NCBI GenBank assembly: GCA_964467915.1
Contig: CAYXSW010000022.1
Span: 1 to 27,095 of the forward strand
Reading direction: 5' to 3'
From: MED-G16 sp964467915
Lineage (GTDB): Bacteria; Bacteroidota; Bacteroidia; Cytophagales; MED-G16
Length of the DNA stretch: 27,095 nucleotides
The notes under the pieces were generated by a model. The model saw only the letters and a program-made list of their open reading frames with translations, did no database searches and was not told the origin of the DNA. The position numbers were made by a program, and so were the translations under genes. How positions within the stretch are numbered: the stretch's first letter is position 1; each line of letters starts with the position of its first letter. Positions 8,491-16,604 of this stretch are shown here, one piece after another.

Positions 8491-9693
8491 GAAGTTATTA
8501 AATGCTGACCCAAAAGTGTAGCCTATTGCTATTCTAAATTCTGATCTAAAATCAGTTGCAATTTCTTGTTGCTCTAATAATAAATCTTCAATAGAGGCAT
8601 TTCCCTTAGGTAAACTTAATTGGTCTCTTATTATCTCTATCTCTCCTCCGAATCTTACAGCAAGACCTTCAAATACTCTTATTGAAAACCAGCTATCTAA
8701 ACTAAAACTATTTTTTGAAGGGTCCTGAAGAAATGATTTACCTCTTAAATTAGTATATATTTCTCCCCATGGCTGTCTAAATCTAGTCTCAAATGCAAGT
8801 TGATGCAAATAAACATTTTCCTCAAACTTATTGTATATTGTTTCTTCTATATAATTCCTGTATCCATATCCAATTCTGTAATTAATGACCATTTCTCTCC
8901 TTACAAACTCATCATATGGAAAAAAACTATACTCAATAGCAGGCATAATATAATATCTATAATCAATATTTTGATAAGTGTCACCACTAGCACCAGCGTT
9001 AAAACCAGCTGACCATTTGTTATTTATGCTCCATACGCTCTTTGCTCCAAATGATTTTCTATTACTTTTACTTATGAATATATTATCTTGATTTTCATAT
9101 TTATTATTTGATCTTTCAAAATCAATATCAAATTGCAATTTTATTTTATCTGTTACCTTATCTGCTTCTAGCTCTATTCTTACGTTAGATTCTTTCCTAC
9201 TAGTCTCATTTTCAAAATTTACTTCTCCAGCACTTTGAAAAACCCAATTTTTCCACTTATCTGCACTGGAGTTATTTGAGTTTTCATTATTTACGACTGT
9301 GTCAACAGAGATAGATATTTTTTCAGCTAAATCTGTTTCAATTAAATAATATAAAAGTCCTAGTTCAATTTTTTTCTTAAGAGATACTCTGACTTCATCT
9401 CTTGTCATCTTAGGATTAGTATCTAATGACAAAGAAATTTTCTTATCTAAAAATATATTTTTTCCAATAAAATCTAATGAGTATCTATTTCCATTATTTC
9501 CATTTCGATTTCTATATATAAATAATTGAATATCAGCAAGCCCTTGATCTCTCACATGATTCACATAATTAATTTCATTTTTTAAAAAGCTATTATCACA
9601 TCTATCACACTTAATAAATAAAGTATTTAGATCCTCTTGACTATATAGGCTATTAGATATTAATAAAACAAGGTAAGTAAGTATTTTTTTCAT
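8473..9693 (-). CDS. Uncharacterised Bacteroidetes outer-membrane beta-barrel protein
   Basis: Function unknown. The first 18 or so residues are a signal peptide (MKKILTYLVLLISNSLYS, cleavage probably before Q). The mature N-terminal region (about 20-140) starts with a CDRCD motif followed by FLKNEINYVNHVRDQGLADIQL. The C-terminal half (about 170-406) alternates polar and aromatic residues in short strands (RYYIMPAIEYSFFP, INYRIGYGYRNY, FRIAIGYTFGSAFN), as in outer-membrane beta-barrels. From memory, similar proteins with a C-x-x-C start and a VNYVRD motif are widespread in Bacteroidetes and annotated only as hypothetical. The start lies one base after the stop of the alkyltransferase-like gene, so the two probably share a transcript. 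The final 18 bases overlap the symporter gene tail to tail. Confidence 0.8.
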   Translation of the reverse strand: MKKILTYLVLLISNSLYSQEDLNTLFIKCDRCDNSFLKNEINYVNHVRDQGLADIQLFIYRNRNGNNGNRYSLDFIGKNIFLDKKISLSLDTNPKMTRDEVRVSLKKKIELGLLYYLIETDLAEKISISVDTVVNNENSNNSSADKWKNWVFQSAGEVNFENETSRKESNVRIELEADKVTDKIKLQFDIDFERSNNKYENQDNIFISKSNRKSFGAKSVWSINNKWSAGFNAGASGDTYQNIDYRYYIMPAIEYSFFPYDEFVRREMVINYRIGYGYRNYIEETIYNKFEENVYLHQLAFETRFRQPWGEIYTNLRGKSFLQDPSKNSFSLDSWFSIRVFEGLAVRFGGEIEIIRDQLSLPKGNASIEDLLLEQQEIATDFRSEFRIAIGYTFGSAFNNFLNSRL

Positions 9694-9694
9694 C

Positions 9695-10024
9695 TTATAG
9701 TTCTAGCTCTTTAATGGGCTCCCAAAATAACTTTTTAAAATTTTGAATCCTATCATCTTCAACTTTAATACCTTCTTTATTTAAAAGTTTTTCCATTGTA
9801 TTATTATCTTCAAAGTGGTGTTTGCCTGTTAGAAGTCCACTTCTATTTACCACTCTATGAGCAGGAATTGATTTATCTAAGTGAGAATTATTCATAGCCC
9901 ATCCAACAACTCTAGCACTTTTTGCAGTTCCTAAATATTTTGCTATTGCTCCATATGATGTAACTCTTCCTTTTGGTATAAGCTTTACTACTTGGTATAC
10001 ATCTTTAAAGAAATCTGAGTTCAT
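9695..10024 (-). CDS. Alkyltransferase-like protein (ATL), MGMT-family DNA-binding domain without catalytic Cys
   Basis: A 109-residue protein covering only the MGMT C-terminal domain: helix-turn-helix part IPKGRVTSYGAIAKYLG (residues 16-32), GWAMNNS, then IPAHRVVNRSG. In true O6-alkylguanine transferases the motif is PCHRV. Here the acceptor Cys is Ala, which marks an alkyltransferase-like protein: these bind O6-alkylguanine, flip the base and flag it for nucleotide excision repair. The ATG at 10024 is preferred. A longer reading frame from 10177 runs backwards through the whole tRNA-Ser gene, and its extra residues have no MGMT similarity. The start is 22 bases beyond the mature tRNA 3' end, so it is probably co-transcribed from the tRNA promoter. 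The outer-membrane protein gene follows after one base. Confidence 0.9.
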   Translation of the reverse strand: MNSDFFKDVYQVVKLIPKGRVTSYGAIAKYLGTAKSARVVGWAMNNSHLDKSIPAHRVVNRSGLLTGKHHFEDNNTMEKLLNKEGIKVEDDRIQNFKKLFWEPIKELEL

Positions 10025-10046
10025 TATGGGTAATGTTGAATAAAAG

Positions 10047-10131
10047 CAGAGGAGGAGGGATTCGAACCCCCGGTACCTTGCGGTACAACGGTTTTCAAGA
10101 CCGCCGCATTCGACCACTCTGCCACTCCTCT
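10047..10131 (-). tRNA. tRNA-Ser (anticodon UGA)
   Basis: Folds as a class II tRNA of 85 nt on the minus strand. The acceptor stem AGAGGAG pairs perfectly with CTCCTCT, and the discriminator base is G. The anticodon stem GCGGT/ACCGT encloses loop CTTGAAA, giving anticodon UGA, which reads UCA and other UCN serine codons. The long variable arm is a 5-bp stem (GTACC/GGTAC) capped by a GCAA tetraloop, the serine identity feature. The T arm is GGGGG-TTCGAAT-CCCTC. CCA is not encoded; the next bases are CTTTT, so the end must be added by CCA transferase. A promoter with near-ideal spacing sits just upstream. Confidence 0.98.
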
Positions 10132-10147
10132 GTAATAATCTTGGCAG

Positions 10148-10178
10148 CAAAAATATATTAATTAGGACATTTGCCAAA
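10148..10178 (-). promoter_or_regulatory. Primary-sigma promoter of tRNA-Ser
   Basis: On the minus strand: TTTG (10178-10175), a 19-base spacer, then TATTTTTG (10155-10148). This is an exact match to the Bacteroidetes consensus TTTG-N19-TAnnTTTG. Transcription would start near 10141, about 10 bases before the mature tRNA 5' end at 10131. It lies in the 55-base gap after the BrkB gene and would also drive the ATL gene and outer-membrane protein gene downstream. Confidence 0.8.
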
Positions 10179-10186
10179 AATACCCT

Positions 10187-11110
10187 CTAATTAAATTTTG
10201 ATTTTAATTTTTTAATTGCAATATCAATGCTTGTATTCCACTCAAACCCAATTAATATAATAGAGGAAATAACATAAATCCAACCCATGTAGGCAATCAA
10301 TATTCCTATCGACCCATACAATTTATTATATGTAGGAAAATTATTTATGTAGTAAGAAAAAGCTAATGATATTGCAACACAACCGATTGCAGAAATAATA
10401 GATCCTGATGAAATAAATGTCCATTTGTTGTGAGTGACGGGTGCAAAATAAAATATAGAGGTAATTAATAAATAGAATGAGATAAACAAAGAGAGGAGTT
10501 TATAAGAATTTATTGTGTAGTATTCTGCATCCTTAAATAGGTTATATTCTAATATTATATTTATAATAAAATCTCCAAGTGTGGATAAGACTATTGCTAT
10601 GATGGTTACTATAAAAAAAACAAAAGTTAATAGCATAGCTATAAGCCTAGTCTCATAAAAGCTTCTGTTTTCTCTAATTCTATGACAACTATTAAATGTC
10701 TTAATTAATGTATTGAAACCATTAGATGAAAGAAAAATAGAAGATATTACACCGATTGATAAAAGGCCTCCTCTTTTAGTTTCTACTAAATCAAGGATAG
10801 TATTTTTAGTTATGCTAAACATATCTGAAGGCATAATATTCTGAAGAAAAATTAATATTTTTTCTGAGTCAATTTCTGGAATCCACGCGTTAATGTATGG
10901 TAATAAAGTGAAGAGAAATATAATTAAAGGAAATGACGCGATTGTAAAACTAAAAGCTACTGCAAGAGATCTCTCAAATATTTCATCTTCAATTAACTTA
11001 TTTTTAAATATTTTAAAAACACTGTAATAGGATATAGTTTTCCCAACTAAGTATATTCTTTTAAAAAGTACTCTAATGAAAATGGTTATATATTTAAAAA
11101 ATGATTTCAT
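10187..11110 (-). CDS. YihY/BrkB-family inner-membrane protein
   Basis: Predicted polytopic membrane protein of 307 residues with about six hydrophobic helices. The typical family beginning is present: LAVAFSFTIASFPLIIFLFTLLPYI, then a short soluble stretch, SSNGFNTLIKTFN and a C-terminal YGSIGILIAYMGWIYVISSIILIGFEWN. The family was once called ribonuclease BN by mistake; a transporter or permease role is suspected but not proven. The first four bases overlap the 3' end of the thioesterase gene (ATGA), so translation is coupled. A lysine-rich tail (AIKKLKSKFN) ends the protein. Confidence 0.9.
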   Translation of the reverse strand: MKSFFKYITIFIRVLFKRIYLVGKTISYYSVFKIFKNKLIEDEIFERSLAVAFSFTIASFPLIIFLFTLLPYINAWIPEIDSEKILIFLQNIMPSDMFSITKNTILDLVETKRGGLLSIGVISSIFLSSNGFNTLIKTFNSCHRIRENRSFYETRLIAMLLTFVFFIVTIIAIVLSTLGDFIINIILEYNLFKDAEYYTINSYKLLSLFISFYLLITSIFYFAPVTHNKWTFISSGSIISAIGCVAISLAFSYYINNFPTYNKLYGSIGILIAYMGWIYVISSIILIGFEWNTSIDIAIKKLKSKFN

Positions 11111-11514
11111 TTAAAATAACTTTTAATGATACCCAATAATTCAATAGGTATTCTAACTGCTTTTTTCTTATTTAAATCAATAAAAGTCAGAATAGTTTTT
11201 GCTGTATTTGCCAATTCCCCTTTAGAGTTATAGATTTTATAAATGAAGTTTATTTTTGATGAAGGTATCTCTTCAATCAGGGTAATAATTTTTATATTTT
11301 CATCATATTTTATTGGCATAAGGTATTTACTTTCCATTTCAATGACAGGCATTCCAATACCTCTATCTTCTAACTCTTTATATGAAAACCCTAAACTTCT
11401 AAACAATTCAACCCTAGCTATTTCATAATAATTTGCATATCTCCCATAATATACATATCCCATCTGATCAGTGTCAGAATATCTTACCCTTATTTTTAAC
11501 TCGCCTTTTAACAT
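11107..11514 (-). CDS. YbgC/FadM-type acyl-CoA thioesterase (hotdog fold)
   Basis: Probably hydrolyses acyl-CoA or acyl-ACP thioesters. The 135-residue single hotdog domain opens with RVRYSDTDQMGYVYYGRYANYYEIARVELFR in which the catalytic Asp-containing turn (TDQMG) and the helix of the 4HBT family are recognisable. The second half has the usual beta strands (KINFIYKIYN, NTAKTILTFID). It is one base into the mltG stop (TAATG-like overlap) and four bases into brkB, so mltG, this gene and brkB are one operon. In proteobacteria ybgC accompanies tol-pal; here its neighbours are instead a cell-wall enzyme and a membrane protein. Confidence 0.92.
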   Translation of the reverse strand: MLKGELKIRVRYSDTDQMGYVYYGRYANYYEIARVELFRSLGFSYKELEDRGIGMPVIEMESKYLMPIKYDENIKIITLIEEIPSSKINFIYKIYNSKGELANTAKTILTFIDLNKKKAVRIPIELLGIIKSYFK

Positions 11515-12542
11515 TATCTGTAAATTTTCTTTAAATCTAGAGCTATCTGAAATTTCTTTGCATTTATATTGTGATCAGTAAGATTTGTTGCAAAAGCATG
11601 ATATCCAGAGAAGTCTTCTTTAGCACACATATATATATATTCATGTTTTTCATAATTTAAAACTGCATCAATATAATTTTTTGATACTAATCTTATAGGA
11701 CCTGGAGGGAGGCCCTTATGAATATATGTGTTGTATGGTGATTTTATTCTTTTGTGTTTATTTAATACCCTTCTAATAGTGTAGTCATTAGCAGCAAAAA
11801 CAAGAGTTGGGTCTGCCTGAAGCCGCATATTACTATTCAATCTATTTATATATACTCCAGCAATTTTATCTGCTTCGTCTAACATTCTTGATTCTGAAGC
11901 TACAATAGAGGCTAATACTATAGCTTCTTTTTTATCAAGATTAATTAAATCAAGTTTTTTCAATCTCTCATCGTTCCAGAATTTTTTGTATTCTGAGTAT
12001 ATCTTTTGAGTAAGATTTTTTGGAGATATATTCCAGTATACTTCATAGGTATCTGGCAAGAAGATGCTTATTATGTCTGACTTATTAAAATCATTATAGT
12101 CTTCAATATTATCATATATATAATTTAAAAGATCGTCTTTAGACATTTTTAATTTTTTTGTTAATTTATCGGCAAGGTCATCCATTTTCCTAGCATATGA
12201 AAAAGTTATATTAATAGGAGTTTGATTTCCTGATCTTAACATTTTTATCATGTCATAGTTGGACATGTTAGTCTTTACTTTATAAGCTCCTTCCCTAATA
12301 TTTTCTTGATACTCCATAATTTTGCTTAAGACACTAAATGATAATATATCATTTATGATGGTATCTCTTTCTAATGATTTTATTAGTTCATTAAATTCTG
12401 TTTTTTCATTTATAACAATAAATTTCTCATCACTATTAATTAGGAAATTTGGAGAGTATAACATCTGATAAATATATACACTACAAGTAGTAAGTACTGT
12501 AGAGAAAATTATTAGAGGAATTAATATTTTTTTTTTGCTCAT
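11514..12542 (-). CDS. mltG: Endolytic murein transglycosylase MltG
   Basis: Cleaves nascent peptidoglycan glycan strands and is thought to terminate their synthesis. A single N-terminal membrane helix (about residues 5-27, KILIPLIIFSTVLTTCSVYIY) anchors it in the inner membrane facing the periplasm. A LysM-like substrate-positioning region follows (IREGAYKVKTNMSNYDMIKML). The YceG domain has the catalytic Glu in VASIVASES, followed by AGVYINRLNSNMRLQADPT and PYNTYIHKGLPPGPI. The 342-residue length is normal. A TAACTTTG -7 box stands just upstream at the divergent boundary with the WbqC gene. It heads the mltG-thioesterase-brkB operon. Confidence 0.95.
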   Translation of the reverse strand: MSKKKILIPLIIFSTVLTTCSVYIYQMLYSPNFLINSDEKFIVINEKTEFNELIKSLERDTIINDILSFSVLSKIMEYQENIREGAYKVKTNMSNYDMIKMLRSGNQTPINITFSYARKMDDLADKLTKKLKMSKDDLLNYIYDNIEDYNDFNKSDIISIFLPDTYEVYWNISPKNLTQKIYSEYKKFWNDERLKKLDLINLDKKEAIVLASIVASESRMLDEADKIAGVYINRLNSNMRLQADPTLVFAANDYTIRRVLNKHKRIKSPYNTYIHKGLPPGPIRLVSKNYIDAVLNYEKHEYIYMCAKEDFSGYHAFATNLTDHNINAKKFQIALDLKKIYR

Positions 12543-12556
12543 AGTATATTTACTTA

Positions 12557-12590
12557 CAAAGTTAATAATATGATTTTAGTTGAACCACAA
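12557..12590 (-). promoter_or_regulatory. Candidate promoter for mltG operon
   Basis: The minus strand reads TTG (12590-12588), 23 bases, then TAACTTTG (12564-12557), an exact -7 match to TAnnTTTG with a long but tolerated spacing. The predicted start near 12550 leaves about 8 bases before the mltG ATG. The -33 part lies inside the first codons of the divergent WbqC gene. Confidence 0.5.
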
Positions 12591-13163
12591 TATTTGCCAT
12601 CAGTAAATTATTTTAAGAATATAGGTAAAGGTGAAATACTAGTTGATATTAACTCAGATTATTCTAATGAGTATGCGATTAATCAGACAATAATATCAAA
12701 TGATATGAAATCATTTGATATTAAGGTGCCAATAACAAATGATAAAACAAACTGTAAGTTGAAGGACTTAAAAATTGATAATACTAAAAATTGGATAAAT
12801 AGCCACACTCAATCAATCCAATCATCATATGGTAAATACCCTTATTTTTTGTTCTATAATGATGAAATAATTAATGTGCTTAGAAGAAGACATAATTACC
12901 TTGTGGATCTAAATTATGACTTATTGACACATTTACTTAAAGTTTTAAATTATGAGAATAAAATTAAAATTATTGAGGATGATAATGATAAAATCATTGA
13001 TTTAAGGTCAAAAAGAATTGATTTCCCAATAGGTCATGTTAATAATATAAATAAAATTAGAGATGATTTTTTTCTTGGCAAGAATTTTGATTATAGGTAT
13101 AGTGTAATTGACTTATTATTTCTTAAAGGTCCCGAAACAGGGTTTCTAATAAGAAATTTTTAA
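12570..13163 (+). CDS. WbqC-family protein
   Basis: WbqC-like proteins are found in polysaccharide and O-antigen clusters and across Bacteroidetes; their biochemical role is not settled. The recognisable pattern is an opening PQYLPSVNYF, a strand EILVDINSDY, a VP segment after the basic region (here IKVPITND), then DLKIDNTKNWINSHTQSIQSSYGK and PYFLFYNDEI with a following DLNYDLLTHLLKVL. The 197-residue length fits. The only oddity is that the NR-rich segment usual after the first strand is reduced to YAINQTIIS. It is divergent from mltG (27 bases between start codons) and followed after 57 bases by clpC. No glycan cluster surrounds it here. Confidence 0.82.
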   Translation: MILVEPQYLPSVNYFKNIGKGEILVDINSDYSNEYAINQTIISNDMKSFDIKVPITNDKTNCKLKDLKIDNTKNWINSHTQSIQSSYGKYPYFLFYNDEIINVLRRRHNYLVDLNYDLLTHLLKVLNYENKIKIIEDDNDKIIDLRSKRIDFPIGHVNNINKIRDDFFLGKNFDYRYSVIDLLFLKGPETGFLIRNF

Positions 13164-13220
13164 AAAAAAATTAATAGTTTTTTTTATCAAAATAAGTTAT
13201 CCTTACGTTATTAAATTGAT

Positions 13221-15749
13221 ATGGAAGCAAAATTTTCAAATAGAGTAAAAGAAGTAATATCATTAAGCCGGGAGGAAGCTTTGCGGCTTGGCCATGATTA
13301 TATAGGTACTGAGCACTTACTTCTTGGTGTGATAAGAGAGGGCGATGGTATAGCTATTGGCTTATTAAAAAAACTGGGGATAAGTTTAGAAGATCTCCGT
13401 GCATCCGTAGAGCATAATACAAAAAACACAAGTACGTCTAACCTTAAGAATGTAACGAATATCCCATTGACAAGACAAACTGAAAAAGTTCTTAAAATAA
13501 CATATTTAGAGGCAAAAATTTTTAAAAGTAAACTTATTGGTACTGAGCATTTATTATTAAGTATTCTGAGAGATGAGGATAATATAGCTACTCAGATATT
13601 AGATAAGTTTGATGTGACTTATGATGTTGTGAAAGAACTTCTAGAATACCAAACAAGTAATCCGGAGGGAACGACTTCTTCTGAACCTATGGAAGATGAT
13701 GAATTATCTGGTGTAAAAGGTTCTCCTGCATTAAGTTCCCCAAAGACTAAAGAAAAATCTAAGACACCAATTTTAGATAATTTTGGAAAGGATTTAACAA
13801 AGTTAGCTGAGCAAAACAAATTAGATTCTGTCATAGGTAGAGAAAAGGAGATAGAGAGAGTTGCTCAAATTCTTACTAGAAGAAAGAAAAATAATCCTAT
13901 ACTTATTGGTGAGCCTGGTGTTGGTAAAACTGCAATAGCTGAAGCTTTAGCTTTAAGAATTACTCAAAAGAAAGTCTCAAGAATTCTTCACAATAAAAGA
14001 GTGGTTACATTAGATCTGGCATCTTTAGTTGCTGGAACCAAGTATAGAGGACAATTTGAGGAAAGGATGAAAGCTGTAATGACTGAGATTGAGAAATCAG
14101 ATAATATTATTTTATTTATTGATGAGCTTCACACTATTGTTGGAGCTGGAGGTGCTTCAGGCTCCCTAGATGCATCTAACATGTTTAAACCAGCTCTTGC
14201 CAGGGGTGAACTTCAGTGCATAGGTGCTACAACTTTAGATGAGTACAGACAATATGTAGAGAAAGACGGTGCCTTAGCAAGAAGGTTCCAGGTAGTAGTG
14301 ATAGATCCATCGACCCCAGATGAAACTCAAAATATACTTGAAAACATAAAAGATAAATATGAGAGTCATCACAATGTGATTTACTCTCCTGAGGCTATTG
14401 AGGCATGTGTGAAGTTATCAGACAGATATATAAGTGATAGGTTTTTGCCAGATAAGGCCATAGACTTAATGGATGAAGCAGGATCAAGAGTCCACATGCA
14501 TAATCTTGATGTTCCAGATATAATTGTAGAGATAGAAGAGAAAATAGATAAAATTAAAAGTCAAAAAAATCAAGTTGTTCAAAATCAAAAATATGAAGAA
14601 GCTGCTCAACTTAGAGACACGGAAAAAAAACTTCTTTCAGAGTTAGATGTACAGAAAAAAAAGTGGGTAGAAGACTCTAAGAAAAAGAGACATAAAGTGG
14701 GTGAAAAAAACATTGCCGAAGTAATTTCAATGGTTACTGGAATTCCTCTAGAAAGGATAGAACAAAATGAGAGTAGTCGTTTACTTGGAATGCCAAAAAA
14801 ATTATCCAATAAAGTTGTAGGTCAAGATAATGCAATAGATAAGTTAGTAAGAGCTATAAAAAGAACACGAGTTGGCCTAAAAGACCCCAAAAAACCTATA
14901 GGTTCATTTATTTTCCTTGGACCAACTGGTGTTGGTAAAACGGAATTAGCTAAGGTTTTAGCTAATTACTTATTTGATAAAGACGATGCTCTTATTAGGG
15001 TTGATATGTCTGAGTATATGGAAAAATTTTCTATTTCAAGACTTGTTGGTGCTCCTCCAGGTTATGTGGGATATGAAGAAGGAGGTCAGTTGAGTGAGAA
15101 AGTCAGAAGAAAGCCTTATAGCGTAATATTACTAGATGAAATTGAAAAGGCTCATCCTGATGTGTTTAATATTTTATTACAAATTTTAGATGAAGGATTT
15201 TTAACTGATGGGCTTGGGCATAGAGTTGATTTCAGAAATACTATATTAATTATGACCTCGAATATTGGTGCTAGAGATGTTCAAGACTTTGGTGCTGGAA
15301 TTGGATTTGAAACAAAATCAAGATCTGATAATATTAATGAAAATTTAAATTCAACTATAGACAAGGCTCTTCAGAGAACTTTTAACCCGGAGTTTATTAA
15401 CCGACTTGATGATATTATCATCTTTAATTCTCTAACCAAAGAAGATCTATATAAGATTATTGATATCAATCTTAAAAAACTTTACAACAAAGCAGATGAG
15501 ATCGGATACACAATAGATCTTACAGATAAGGCAAAAGATTTTATTATTGAGAAAGGATATAACCCTAAATATGGAGCAAGACCTCTAGAGAGAGCTATAC
15601 AGAAGCACATTGAGGATGTCCTTGCAGAAGAAATTCTTTCTGGAAATGTTAAAAAAGGGGATGTGATCTCAGCTGATTTTGACAAAAAAAATAATGGGAT
15701 TAAAATTATAAAGCTTGATCCAAAAAAAAACAAGCAAAAGTCTAAGTAA
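13221..15749 (+). CDS. clpC: ATP-dependent Clp protease ATPase subunit ClpC
   Basis: Hsp100 unfoldase that feeds proteins to ClpP. Domains in order: two Clp_N repeats (about residues 1-145); AAA module 1 with Walker A GEPGVGKT at 230-237 and Walker B LFIDELH; a middle domain (about 410-500) with a UVR-like charged coiled coil (QNQKYEEAAQLRDTEKKLL); AAA module 2 with Walker A GPTGVGKT at 567-574 and Walker B ILLDEIEKAHPD. An IGF loop at 694-696 is the ClpP-docking tripeptide, and a C-terminal D2-small domain and Lys-rich tail close the protein. The 842-residue length is normal. No CtsR-type operator is visible. Its 3' end overlaps fabG by 8 bases, tail to tail. clpP is not in the window. Confidence 0.97.
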   Translation: MEAKFSNRVKEVISLSREEALRLGHDYIGTEHLLLGVIREGDGIAIGLLKKLGISLEDLRASVEHNTKNTSTSNLKNVTNIPLTRQTEKVLKITYLEAKIFKSKLIGTEHLLLSILRDEDNIATQILDKFDVTYDVVKELLEYQTSNPEGTTSSEPMEDDELSGVKGSPALSSPKTKEKSKTPILDNFGKDLTKLAEQNKLDSVIGREKEIERVAQILTRRKKNNPILIGEPGVGKTAIAEALALRITQKKVSRILHNKRVVTLDLASLVAGTKYRGQFEERMKAVMTEIEKSDNIILFIDELHTIVGAGGASGSLDASNMFKPALARGELQCIGATTLDEYRQYVEKDGALARRFQVVVIDPSTPDETQNILENIKDKYESHHNVIYSPEAIEACVKLSDRYISDRFLPDKAIDLMDEAGSRVHMHNLDVPDIIVEIEEKIDKIKSQKNQVVQNQKYEEAAQLRDTEKKLLSELDVQKKKWVEDSKKKRHKVGEKNIAEVISMVTGIPLERIEQNESSRLLGMPKKLSNKVVGQDNAIDKLVRAIKRTRVGLKDPKKPIGSFIFLGPTGVGKTELAKVLANYLFDKDDALIRVDMSEYMEKFSISRLVGAPPGYVGYEEGGQLSEKVRRKPYSVILLDEIEKAHPDVFNILLQILDEGFLTDGLGHRVDFRNTILIMTSNIGARDVQDFGAGIGFETKSRSDNINENLNSTIDKALQRTFNPEFINRLDDIIIFNSLTKEDLYKIIDINLKKLYNKADEIGYTIDLTDKAKDFIIEKGYNPKYGARPLERAIQKHIEDVLAEEILSGNVKKGDVISADFDKKNNGIKIIKLDPKKNKQKSK

Positions 15750-16488
15750 CTAAGCCTCCGTCTACTTTTATTATTTGACCAGTTATATAGCTTCCCTTGT
15801 CTGATGCTAGGTAAACACAGAGATTAGCTACATCTTCAACATTTCCTGCTCTTTTCAAAGGTATTGATTCAATCCAATCATCTAAGAGTTTACCGTCACC
15901 TTTATTTGTCATATCAGTTTCAATAAAACCTGGTGCGATTGCATTACATCGTATATTTCTAGATCCTAACTCGAGAGCAATAGATTTTGTAAAACCATTA
16001 ATCCCAGCTTTTGACGCAGAATAATTTGATTGTCCTGCATTTCCTTTTACACCAACTATAGAACTTATATTAATAATAACGCCTTCTTTTTTCTTCATAA
16101 ATTCTCTAATTGCACATTTTGTTAAGTTGAAGCATGAGTTAAGGTTGATGTCAATTACTTTTCTCCAAGACTCTTCATCCATTCTTAATATTAGATTGTC
16201 TTTAGTGATTCCAGCATTATTTATTAGTATGTCATAGCTATCAAAATCATTCAATATATCTTCTATAAGCTTGCTGCTTTGATTAAAATCTGAAGCATCA
16301 GATTTATATTTTTTTATTTTTACATTATACTTTTCAGATAATTTTTCTATTTCAGTTGCTGATTCTTTACTGCTTAGATAGGTAAAGGCAACATTGCAAC
16401 CTGATTTGGCCAATTTTTCTACTATTCCTTTTCCTATGCCCTTAGAACCTCCAGTTACTATCGCTGTTTTATTTTTAAGGTCTTTCAT
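15742..16488 (-). CDS. fabG: 3-oxoacyl-[ACP] reductase FabG
   Basis: NADPH-dependent reduction of 3-oxoacyl-ACP in fatty acid elongation. It is a classical short-chain dehydrogenase of 248 residues: cofactor motif TGGSKGIGKG (residues 9-18), NNAG, and the catalytic Ser-Tyr-Lys arrangement (NISSIVG, then SNYSASKAG). The C-terminal NAIAPGFIETDMT and GQIIKVDGG segments are typical of FabG. It stands alone on the minus strand between clpC and lpdA, with no other fab genes near, so another SDR role is possible though less likely. A weak promoter (TTG-N21-TAATTTTA, one base off at the -7) lies between 16509 and 16540. Confidence 0.92.
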   Translation of the reverse strand: MKDLKNKTAIVTGGSKGIGKGIVEKLAKSGCNVAFTYLSSKESATEIEKLSEKYNVKIKKYKSDASDFNQSSKLIEDILNDFDSYDILINNAGITKDNLILRMDEESWRKVIDINLNSCFNLTKCAIREFMKKKEGVIINISSIVGVKGNAGQSNYSASKAGINGFTKSIALELGSRNIRCNAIAPGFIETDMTNKGDGKLLDDWIESIPLKRAGNVEDVANLCVYLASDKGSYITGQIIKVDGGLVT

Positions 16489-16580
16489 TTTAGTTTAATT
16501 AATGACTTTAAAATTATACAATCTTTGTTATAAAATTCAAGATATAATTATCAATAGTTTTATTATAATAATTTAGAATA

Positions 16581-16588
16581 TAAATTTG
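16581..16588 (+). promoter_or_regulatory. -7 promoter box of lpdA
   Basis: TAAATTTG is an exact match to TAnnTTTG and would start transcription near 16594, leaving an A-rich leader of about 11 bases before the ATG at 16605. At the -33 distance only TTTT is present. No Shine-Dalgarno sequence fits in the leader. Confidence 0.55.
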
Positions 16589-16604
16589 TCAAAAAAACAA
16601 AAAT

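Noticed and set aside
10025..10177. N-terminal extension of the alkyltransferase-like gene to an upstream start at 10177
   Set aside because: The extra codons run straight through the tRNA-Ser gene and encode residues unlike MGMT/ATL; the ATG at 10024 gives the normal family N-terminus.
13164..13220. A-run/T-run hairpin after the WbqC gene as a terminator, or a clpC operator
   Set aside because: The stem is only A-T pairs, with no GC core. No exact -7 box or CtsR/CIRCE-like site is present; TAAATTG just before the ATG is a base short of the consensus.
16509..16540. Promoter for fabG (TTG-N21-TAATTTTA on the minus strand)
   Set aside because: The -7 box is one base off in an AT-rich region where near matches are common, so it is mentioned with the gene but not called as a feature.
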